From positions 207,054-271,053 of the forward strand of contig JAUHYP010000001.1 in assembly GCA_030426265.1 (NCBI GenBank): a DNA stretch of 64,000 nucleotides, given 5' to 3'. The stretch comes from Gammaproteobacteria bacterium. GTDB taxonomy: Bacteria; Pseudomonadota; Gammaproteobacteria; Xanthomonadales; SZUA-36. The notes beneath the pieces are model-generated. The model searched no databases. It saw only the letters and a program-made list of their open reading frames with translations, and was not told the DNA's origin. This document shows, piece after piece, positions 17,692 to 25,471 of the stretch. Within the stretch, counting starts at the first letter, position 1; each line of letters opens with the position of its first letter. Position numbers and translations under genes: made by a program.

Positions 17692-18537
17692 TCAGTCGGC
17701 GGTCCGGGCATCAAGGCGTTGCGCGAGGCTGATCACGAGCGTTTGCGCCAGGCAGAACGAGGCGGTCAGCGACCGGAACTTCATGACCTCGGCATCGCGC
17801 ACTTCGAAACTGATGTCGGCCTCGCGCGCTGCCGGGCTGAGCAGGCTGTCGCTGATGGACACGATGGTGGCGCCGCGTTCCTTGGCGCGTGCGACGATGT
17901 CAGTGGTTTCCGGTGCGTAGGGTTTGAAACTGACGGCCATCAATAGGTCCCGGTCCGTGATCATCGAACTCTGTTCGTGAAACATCCCGGCCAGCCCATC
18001 GATCAAGTGGGTCGGCTTGTCGACGTGCCGCAGGGCGTAGGCCATGTAGGCGACCACCGGGAACGAACGGCGCAGGCCGACCAGGTAAATGGAGTGGCAA
18101 CGTTCCAGTGCATCGACCGCCTGTTCCAGCGCGTCGGGTGAAACGCTGTCCTGCAGCTGCTCCAACGCCATCACGTTGTTGCGCGCGAACTCCTCCAGCA
18201 ACTGCGCGGGACGCCAGGGCTCGCCCTGTCCCGCACGTTCCTGGAACTGGTGCACCCGCGTCGTGTAACTGGGACTCGGAACGGAATTGATCAGTTCTTC
18301 CCGAAACAGTCGCTGCATCGGGCTGGCGCCTTCGTAACCGAAGGCCTTGGCGAATCGCACGATGGTGGAGGGCTGGACGTCACAGCGCTGGGCGATCACC
18401 GCCAGCGTCTGGAGCCCGACCTCGCTCGGGTTCTCCAGCACGTAGGCCGCCACCTGGCGCAGACGTGGGCTGAGTTCGTCGTGGCGCGCGACGATCTGGT
18501 TTCGCAGGGTGTCCAGGTCCCGGGGTGCTTCAGTCAA
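17692..18537 (-). CDS. MurR/RpiR family transcriptional regulator (putative IolR)
   Basis: N-terminal HTH (LRQVAAYVLENPSEVGLQTLAVIAQRCDVQPSTIVRFAKAFGYEG) plus SIS domain. Confidence 0.9.
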   Translation of the reverse strand: MTEAPRDLDTLRNQIVARHDELSPRLRQVAAYVLENPSEVGLQTLAVIAQRCDVQPSTIVRFAKAFGYEGASPMQRLFREELINSVPSPSYTTRVHQFQERAGQGEPWRPAQLLEEFARNNVMALEQLQDSVSPDALEQAVDALERCHSIYLVGLRRSFPVVAYMAYALRHVDKPTHLIDGLAGMFHEQSSMITDRDLLMAVSFKPYAPETTDIVARAKERGATIVSISDSLLSPAAREADISFEVRDAEVMKFRSLTASFCLAQTLVISLAQRLDARTAD

Positions 18538-18594
18538 GATAATCTGCTCATGGTCGTGTCACCGCATCGATGCGGCCATCTGATGATACAAACA

Positions 18595-18691
18595 TTCCAA
18601 TAATGGAACGTGGTCTCGTTCCAGTCTTCACTTCCTTTCGTCGGTGATGGAATGTATTTTCTATACTTGCATGATACGGAAATTACATTCT
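18595..18691. promoter_or_regulatory. Cluster of GGAA/TTCC-type palindromes between the rpiR-type regulator and TonB receptor
   Basis: TTCCAATAATGGAA 18595-18608; GGAACG-N6-CGTTCC 18605-18622; GGAATGTATTTTCT 18649-18662; GGAAATTACATTCT 18678-18691. Confidence 0.5.
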
Positions 18692-18853
18692 ATACTGAAA
18701 TGGCAATTGAAGTGTCACCATCGGGTCAATAAAAAAGGTGCGGTTCAAAGCGTCGATGGCGCGTCACCGGCCCGAAACAAGAGCGGAAAGTGCACCCCTG
18801 GCTCGGTGCCGTCAGCCGCAAGGGCGATTCATGCTTCAACAGGAGAACCAGAC

Positions 18854-21670
18854 ATGCATGTCATGAACCAGATGGGGCGCCGTGTGGGAGCGCGCCTGCT
18901 CATCATGGCCGCGGCGCTCACCGCCGGCACCACTGTGTTCGCTGACGCCACGCTTCGTGGCCGCGTCAGTGATGCAGACACGCAGCGTCCCCTGGCTTCG
19001 GCCGAAATCCGGATTCCGGAACTCAATCGACGCGTTCGCTCCGATTCGACCGGACATTTCTCGATGACAGGTATCCCCGCGGGGACCTACACCGTCGTCG
19101 TGAACTACACGGGCTACCAGTCCGCGGAAACCAGCCTGACCTTCCCGGAAGAGGGCGCGCTCGACCAGGACGTGCTGCTGGCCGGCTTCGGCGTGACCGA
19201 AGAGGTGATGGTCACCGGCTTCCGCGCCTCCGTGCTCGATTCGGTGCAGGACAAGAACTCCGCGGACATCATCAAGGACTCCATCGACGCGAACGACGCC
19301 GGCAAGCTGCCCGACCAGAACGCGGCGGAAGCCTTGCGGCGCGTACCGGGCGTGTCGATCTCCATCGACCAGGGTGAAGGGCGTTACGTGGCGGTCCGCG
19401 GCATCGATCCGGGCCTGAACAATGTCACCATGGACGGGCAGACCATCGGCGCGCCCGAGGCCGACGACCGCAGGATCGCGCTCGACACCATCCCTTCGGA
19501 TGTGCTTTCCAAACTCGAAGTGATCAAGTCGGTCACGCCGGATCTCGACGGCAACTCCATCGGCGGCACAGTGAACCTCGTCACGCCCAGCCCGTACGAC
19601 GACGAAGACGGATTCATGGTCAAGGGGTCGGCCGACATCGGTTACTACGACATGAACGGCAAGAGCCCTTACAGCGCCTCGGGCGCTTGGTCACAGGTGT
19701 TCGGTCCCGAAGATCAGTTCGGGGTCCTGCTCAGCGCCAGCTTCAGCCGCAGGGAGTACCAGTCCGAAAACGTCCAGACCGATATCTGGGAGGAAGAGGA
19801 CGACTATTACATTCCGGGTGAACTGGTGTTGCGCGACTATTCGCTGGAGCGGGAACGCATCGGTGTCGTGGCCAACCTCGAGTGGCGGCCCAACGACGAC
19901 CTGAAGGTGTACTGGCGCAACCTCTTCAACCGCTTCTCCGACACCGAAGCGCGCATCGAGACGCTCTACGACTACCGGGAAGGCGACCTGTTGGACCAGA
20001 CGGCCACCTCAGGAACCTTCACCGAGGGTGAGGGCGAACGCAACTACAAGATCCGCCTGGAAGAGCAGTCCATCTCGCAGTCGACCCTGGGCGCTGAATG
20101 GGTGAAGGGCGACAACACCTTCTGGCTGAGCGCGACCCTGGGCAAGACTGAGCAGGACACCAAGTACGACAACGAATGGATCTTCGAGCCCGAAGATGCG
20201 TTGCCGATGAGCTATGACACGTCGGACTACTTCCCGCGCGTGACCGCCCCGGCGGAGTTCATGGATCCGGGTTTCTGGGAGTTCAGCCAGGTCGATCGCA
20301 ACAGCCAGTTGGTGGAGGAGGACCTCAACATCTTCCAGTTCGATTGGCGTCACGACCTCGAGTTTGGCGAAAACCCGGGCTACATCAAGACCGGCGTGAA
20401 ATACACGGGTCGCGAGAAAAGCAGCGACAACACCGGACCCAGCTATGACGGGTACGAGGACGACCTGTACCTTGCGGACTTCTTCATGCCCGGCAAGCCG
20501 GATTTCTACAATTCGGTGCGGCCCGGCTTCTATCCCTTCGGACCGGTGCCCAATTACGGCGATTGGGAAGCCTTCTTCGACCAGAACCAGTCCGGTTTCG
20601 AGTTGAACAGCGACGACACCAATGAAGTGGAGTTCGCCGAGGACTTCACCGTCACCGAGGATGTCACCGCCGCCTACATCATGGCCGGCATCGACTTCGA
20701 GAACCTCACCCTGACCGGTGGCGTGCGCTTCGAGGAAACCAAGTCGGACTACGGCGCCTTCGCGGTCCTGTTCGACGATGGTGATTTCGATCGTGCCGAG
20801 CCCACCTCCGGTTCGCAGAGCTATAACGACCTGCTCCCGGGCATCCAGGCGCGTTGGCAGGTGACGGAGGCTTTCGTCGCCCGCGGCGCCTGGACCAACA
20901 CCATCGGCCGGCCGGCGTACATCCAGTTGGTGCCCTATCGCATCTTCGACTTCGAACCCAATGACGACGATGAACTCGAGGGCGAAGTGGAAGAGGGCAA
21001 CCCGGAGCTTGACCGTCTGCAGTCCGAGAACTGGGACCTGTCGTTCGAGTACTACCTCGAGTCCGGCGGCATCATCGCGGCGGGGCTGTTCTACAAGGAC
21101 ATCGACAACCCGGTGTTCTCCCGCTCGGAAACCTTCGAGAACATCATGTACGAGGGTCGCGAGTTCGCTGAACTCGAGATCACCCGTCCCGAGAACGCCG
21201 AGGCCGGCGAGCTGCTGGGCATCGAGCTGAACTGGCAACAGCAGTTCATCGGCCTGCCCGGATTTCTCTCGGGGTTCGGAACCAGCATCAACTACACCTG
21301 GACCGACAGCGAGGCGACCGTTTTCGATCGTGACGACAAGCTGCCGTTCTTCCTGCAATCACAGGATGTGGCCAACGTGTCCCTGTACTGGGAAAAGCAC
21401 GGCTTCGAAGCACGCCTGGCATGGTCGTATCGCAGCGAGTACCTGGATGAAGTCGGCGGCGGTCCAGACGAGGATCTCTACATCGATGCCCACAGCCAGG
21501 TCGATTTCAAGGCCAGCTATGCCGTCAACGACCACTTCGACGTCTACTTCGAGGCACTCAACCTGACGGACGAACCGCTGCGCTACATCAGTGGGAAGGA
21601 TTCAGGCCGCCTGGCGGAAAACGAGGTGTACGGCTGGAACGCGGTACTGGGCCTGCAGTTCAACTACTGA
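18854..21670 (+). CDS. TonB-dependent receptor (Xanthomonas/Caulobacter-type, carboxypeptidase-regulatory-like N-domain)
   Basis: Signal peptide, CarboxypepD_reg-like domain, plug RRVPGVSISIDQGEGRYVAVRGI, C-terminal aromatic NAVLGLQFNY. Confidence 0.95.
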   Translation: MHVMNQMGRRVGARLLIMAAALTAGTTVFADATLRGRVSDADTQRPLASAEIRIPELNRRVRSDSTGHFSMTGIPAGTYTVVVNYTGYQSAETSLTFPEEGALDQDVLLAGFGVTEEVMVTGFRASVLDSVQDKNSADIIKDSIDANDAGKLPDQNAAEALRRVPGVSISIDQGEGRYVAVRGIDPGLNNVTMDGQTIGAPEADDRRIALDTIPSDVLSKLEVIKSVTPDLDGNSIGGTVNLVTPSPYDDEDGFMVKGSADIGYYDMNGKSPYSASGAWSQVFGPEDQFGVLLSASFSRREYQSENVQTDIWEEEDDYYIPGELVLRDYSLERERIGVVANLEWRPNDDLKVYWRNLFNRFSDTEARIETLYDYREGDLLDQTATSGTFTEGEGERNYKIRLEEQSISQSTLGAEWVKGDNTFWLSATLGKTEQDTKYDNEWIFEPEDALPMSYDTSDYFPRVTAPAEFMDPGFWEFSQVDRNSQLVEEDLNIFQFDWRHDLEFGENPGYIKTGVKYTGREKSSDNTGPSYDGYEDDLYLADFFMPGKPDFYNSVRPGFYPFGPVPNYGDWEAFFDQNQSGFELNSDDTNEVEFAEDFTVTEDVTAAYIMAGIDFENLTLTGGVRFEETKSDYGAFAVLFDDGDFDRAEPTSGSQSYNDLLPGIQARWQVTEAFVARGAWTNTIGRPAYIQLVPYRIFDFEPNDDDELEGEVEEGNPELDRLQSENWDLSFEYYLESGGIIAAGLFYKDIDNPVFSRSETFENIMYEGREFAELEITRPENAEAGELLGIELNWQQQFIGLPGFLSGFGTSINYTWTDSEATVFDRDDKLPFFLQSQDVANVSLYWEKHGFEARLAWSYRSEYLDEVGGGPDEDLYIDAHSQVDFKASYAVNDHFDVYFEALNLTDEPLRYISGKDSGRLAENEVYGWNAVLGLQFNY

Positions 21671-21687
21671 ACCCGCAGTGCCATGTG

Positions 21688-21717
21688 AAAAAGCCCCGGT
21701 TCTGCCGGGGCTTTTTT
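21688..21717 (+). terminator. Rho-independent terminator downstream of the TonB receptor
   Basis: AAAAAGCCCCGG-TTCTG-CCGGGGCTTTTTT. Confidence 0.9.
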
Positions 21718-21734
21718 CGTGGCGCGTCACGCCG

Positions 21735-22898
21735 TCAGGTCGATCGCTTGTCCGCCACCAATTCCCGCCCGATCAGCATCCGGCGGATTTCATTGGTGCC
21801 GGCGCCGATTTCGTACAGCTTGGCGTCGCGCAGGATGCGCCCCGCCGGGTACTCGTTGATGTAGCCGTTGCCGCCCAGGGACTGGATGGCTTCCAGCCCC
21901 AGTTCCACCGCGCTGCGCGAGACGTGCAGCAGGCAGGCGGCGGCGTCGATGCGGGATTTTTCTCCGCGGTCGAAGGCTTCGGCGGTGCGGTAGGCAAAGG
22001 CGCGCGAGGACTGCAGGGCGGTGTACATGTCCGCCAGCTTGGCCTGCATGATGCCGAACTCGCCGATGGCCTTGCCGAACTGCTTGCGCTCGCGCAGGTA
22101 AGGCAACACGAGGTCGACGGCGGCCTGCATCAGGCCGATCGGCCCGCCGGACAGGACCAGGCGTTCGGTGTCCAGGCCGCTCATCAGCACCTTCACGCCC
22201 TCGTTCACCTGCCCGAGCACGTTGGCGGCCGGAATTTCGCAGTCCTCGAACACCAATTCGCAGGTGTTGGAGCCGCGCATGCCCAGCTTGTCGAGTTTCT
22301 GCGCCTTGCTGAAGCCGGGCAGGTCCTCGGTGACCAGGAAGGCGGTCATGCAGCGTGAGCCCGCCTCCTTGCCGGCGGTGCGCATGTAGACGATGGCGAC
22401 GCCGCACTCGGGGCCGTTGGTGATCCACATCTTGTTGCCGTTGGCCACCCAGACGTCGCCCTTGAGCTCGGCCCGGCAGGCCATGGAGCCGACCACGTCG
22501 GAGCCGGCGCCCGGCTCGCTCATGGCCAGCGCGCCGACGGTTTCACCGCTGCACAGCCCGGGCAGGAAGCGCTCGAGCTGTTCCGGCGTGCCGTTGCGTC
22601 GCAGGTTGTCCACGCACAGGTTGGAGTGGGCGCCGTAGGACAGGCCCACCGAGCCGGAGGCGCGGCTGATCTCCTCCATCGCCACGACATGGGCGAGATA
22701 GCCCATCTCCGAGCCGCCGAGGTCGGCGGGCGCGGTCATGCCCAGCAGGCCCAGTTCGCCCAGCTTGGGCCACAGGTCCTGCGGGAAGGCGTTCTCCTCG
22801 TCGATGGATTGCGCGCGTGGCGCGATTTCCTGCTCGGCGAAGCGGCGAACGCTGTCGCGCAGCAGGTCCAGTTCCTCGTTGATGCGGTCCAGGCTCAT
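21735..22898 (-). CDS. Isovaleryl-CoA dehydrogenase
   Basis: Acyl-CoA dehydrogenase fold; [55 protein letters not shown]. Confidence 0.92.
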   Translation of the reverse strand: MSLDRINEELDLLRDSVRRFAEQEIAPRAQSIDEENAFPQDLWPKLGELGLLGMTAPADLGGSEMGYLAHVVAMEEISRASGSVGLSYGAHSNLCVDNLRRNGTPEQLERFLPGLCSGETVGALAMSEPGAGSDVVGSMACRAELKGDVWVANGNKMWITNGPECGVAIVYMRTAGKEAGSRCMTAFLVTEDLPGFSKAQKLDKLGMRGSNTCELVFEDCEIPAANVLGQVNEGVKVLMSGLDTERLVLSGGPIGLMQAAVDLVLPYLRERKQFGKAIGEFGIMQAKLADMYTALQSSRAFAYRTAEAFDRGEKSRIDAAACLLHVSRSAVELGLEAIQSLGGNGYINEYPAGRILRDAKLYEIGAGTNEIRRMLIGRELVADKRST

Positions 22899-22926
22899 AT
22901 CACCCCCCGTTCAATTCACAGACAGC

Positions 22927-24030
22927 TCAGGCGGCCTGCCGTTCCCGGCCCGGGAAACGGTGCGGCTTGCCCATGTGCGGCATCTTGATCTTGCCCAGGA
23001 TGGCGATCCGCTCCTCGGCCATGCGGTCCGAGGCCCGGTAGGTGGGGATGCCGTCGCGTTCGGCGATCTCGAAAATGCGCTTGAGGTTGTAGTAGATGGC
23101 GCGCGTCATGCGGAAGGCGCGCTGCTCGTTGTAGCCCTCGAACTCGATGGACACGTTCATCAGGCCGCCGGCGTTCACGGCGTAGTCCGGGGCGTACAGG
23201 ATGCCGCGGCGCTCCAGTTCGTCGCCGGCCTCGTCGTTGGCCAACTGGTTGTTGGCCGCGCCGGCCACGACCTTGAACTTGAAGCGCGGCAGGGTGTTCT
23301 CGTTCACCACCGCGCCCAGGGCGCAGGGGCTGAACACGTCCGCTTCCACGTCGTAGATGTCGTCCAGGGGCACGGCCTCGGCGCCCATTTCCACCGCCTC
23401 GGCCACCGCCTGTTCGTTGATGTCGGTCACGAACACCTTGGCGCCCTCTTCGCGCAGCAGGCGGACCAGGTGGTGGCCCACGTGGCCGGCGCCCTGAACC
23501 GCGAAGCTGTACTTGCCCACGTCCTCGTCGCCGAACTTCGTGTGCAGCGCGGCCTTGATGCCCTGCAGCGTGCCGAAGGCGGTGAAGGGAGACGGGTCGC
23601 CCGAGCCGCCGTGCACCTGGTGCACGCCGACCACGTTGTTCGTCTCCTGGAAGATGAACTCCATGTCGTTGACGTCGATGCCCACGTCCTCGGCCGTGAT
23701 GTAGCGCCCGTTCAGGGTGTCGATGAACTTGCCGAAGGCGCGGAACAGGGCCTCGGACTTGTCCTGGCGGGGGTCGCCGATGATCACGGCCTTGCCGCCG
23801 CCCAGATTCAGACCGGAGACGGCCGCCTTGTAGGTCATGCCGCGCGACAGTCGCAGCACGTCGTCCAGGGCTTCCTGTTCGGAGGCGTAGGGCCACATGC
23901 GCAGGCCGCCCAGGGCCGGTCCCAGCGTGGTGTTGTGAATGGCGATGATGGCCTTGAGGCCGACGTCGGTGTTGTTGCAGAAGACGATCTGCTCGTGGCG
24001 CGAACCTTCGATGGTCTCGAAGAGTGTCAT
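22927..24030 (-). CDS. Leucine/valine (Glu/Leu/Phe/Val) dehydrogenase
   Basis: ALGGLRMWPYASEQEALDDVLRLSRGMTYKAAVSGLNLGGGKAVI. Confidence 0.92.
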   Translation of the reverse strand: MTLFETIEGSRHEQIVFCNNTDVGLKAIIAIHNTTLGPALGGLRMWPYASEQEALDDVLRLSRGMTYKAAVSGLNLGGGKAVIIGDPRQDKSEALFRAFGKFIDTLNGRYITAEDVGIDVNDMEFIFQETNNVVGVHQVHGGSGDPSPFTAFGTLQGIKAALHTKFGDEDVGKYSFAVQGAGHVGHHLVRLLREEGAKVFVTDINEQAVAEAVEMGAEAVPLDDIYDVEADVFSPCALGAVVNENTLPRFKFKVVAGAANNQLANDEAGDELERRGILYAPDYAVNAGGLMNVSIEFEGYNEQRAFRMTRAIYYNLKRIFEIAERDGIPTYRASDRMAEERIAILGKIKMPHMGKPHRFPGRERQAA

Positions 24031-24352
24031 CGGGTTGTTCTCCTGGACCGGACTGTCCGGGCCATGGCCGCAGGCCCTGAGCGATGGGGCCGGGAGCGCG
24101 GCAGTGGCCGGATCCGGGTTGAATGCGGTTCGGTGGGCGGGACACGATGTCCCGGCCCGGGTCAGCCGCGAATTATAGCAGCCCGCTCCCCCCGGGACGG
24201 CGGAAAACAGGCATGAATTCCGCATGAATGGGGTCACCCTTGTCGAAGAGGGGCGGGGGCGCGCCCGGGCCATCTTTCGGCGTACCAGGCGCTCGTATAG
24301 AATCGGGCCTCACCCGATCCAGGGGCCTGACAGCGTCGTGAGGATTCTGGTC

Positions 24353-25435
24353 ATGAAGCGTTGCGTTATGAGCCTGGCGCTCCTGCCGGGCCTTCTCCTT
24401 GTTTCCATTCCCCCGCAGCCCGCGGGCGCCCGTGTCACGCCCTACGACGGCGACAGCGCCTATGTCGTGGCGCTCGAGGCCACGCCTCCCCGGGAAGTCT
24501 TCGAGCCCAGGATCAAGATTCCCGGCGAAGCCATGAACCGGGGCGTCGAGGGCTGGGTACTGCTGAACTACACCGTTTTGCCCGACGGAACGACCAGCGA
24601 TGTCGAGATCGTCGAGCGGAGCATCCCGGGGGTTTTCGACGAGTCGGCCGTCAACGCCGTTCGCGACGCCCGGTACGAGCCGGCCACGCGCGACGGCGTG
24701 CCGGTGGAAGCCGACATGCAGATGCAGATCGTGTACTTCTACAAGACCGGCACCAACCGGGTCAGCAGCGGTTTCCTGCGCCGCATCCAGGCCGGAAGCC
24801 GCGCGCTCGCCAAGGGGGACATCGAGGGCGCGCGGGAGCGCATCGACAAGCTGGCCGCCACGCCGCGCCTGAGCCTGGCGGAGGACGCCTACTACCACCT
24901 GCTGCTGGCCTCCTACCACGAGAAGCTCGGCGCCTGGGAACAGGCCGCCGACATGATCGACCGTGCCCTGGTGGTCGCCCACAAGGCGGTGGACCGTGGT
25001 TCCCGCGAGTTGATGCTGCGCCAGGCGGTCGAATACCGGGCGCGGGCGGGGCGTTCCGGTGGTTCCATCGAGGCCTGGGCGGAGCTCACGGACCTGACCG
25101 GGCCGTTGCCCGCTGACGACCCCTTGCGCCCCCTGGTCGAGGACATTCAGGCCCGGATCGAGCAACCCGAGCCCATCGTCAGCGAGGTCGTGCTCGAACC
25201 CTGCGGGACCTGCGAAGGTGAGAATCGCTACGCGCTGCACCACCCGCTGCTGCGCAATCGTTTCACGCTCGACCGGATCGAGGGCGACCTGGAGTCGGCT
25301 TCCCTGGCCTGCGGCGATCACCTGGCGCACATCGAGCCGGTGATGGGCGAGACCTACGAGTTGCCCTCCACGGCGGAACGCTGCGCCCTGCGGCTGGAAG
25401 CGCCGGCGCCGATCCGCCTGGAAATCGCGGAGTGA
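24353..25435 (+). CDS. Secreted protein with TonB C-terminal-like domain
   Basis: Signal peptide then GVEGWVLLNYTVLPDGTTSDVEIVERSIPGVFDESAVNAVRDARYEPA (TonB_C-like). Confidence 0.75.
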   Translation: MKRCVMSLALLPGLLLVSIPPQPAGARVTPYDGDSAYVVALEATPPREVFEPRIKIPGEAMNRGVEGWVLLNYTVLPDGTTSDVEIVERSIPGVFDESAVNAVRDARYEPATRDGVPVEADMQMQIVYFYKTGTNRVSSGFLRRIQAGSRALAKGDIEGARERIDKLAATPRLSLAEDAYYHLLLASYHEKLGAWEQAADMIDRALVVAHKAVDRGSRELMLRQAVEYRARAGRSGGSIEAWAELTDLTGPLPADDPLRPLVEDIQARIEQPEPIVSEVVLEPCGTCEGENRYALHHPLLRNRFTLDRIEGDLESASLACGDHLAHIEPVMGETYELPSTAERCALRLEAPAPIRLEIAE

Positions 25436-25440
25436 TCAAC

Positions 25441-25469
25441 GGTGGCCGGCCGCAGCCCGGCCGGCCACC
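25441..25469. terminator. Perfect 11-bp inverted repeat between convergent genes
   Basis: GGTGGCCGGCC-GCAGCCC-GGCCGGCCACC. Confidence 0.6.
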
Positions 25470-25471
25470 CT

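Noticed and set aside
20009-21358. 449-aa antisense ORF inside the TonB receptor gene
   Set aside because: Compositional artefact; receptor reading frame is well supported.
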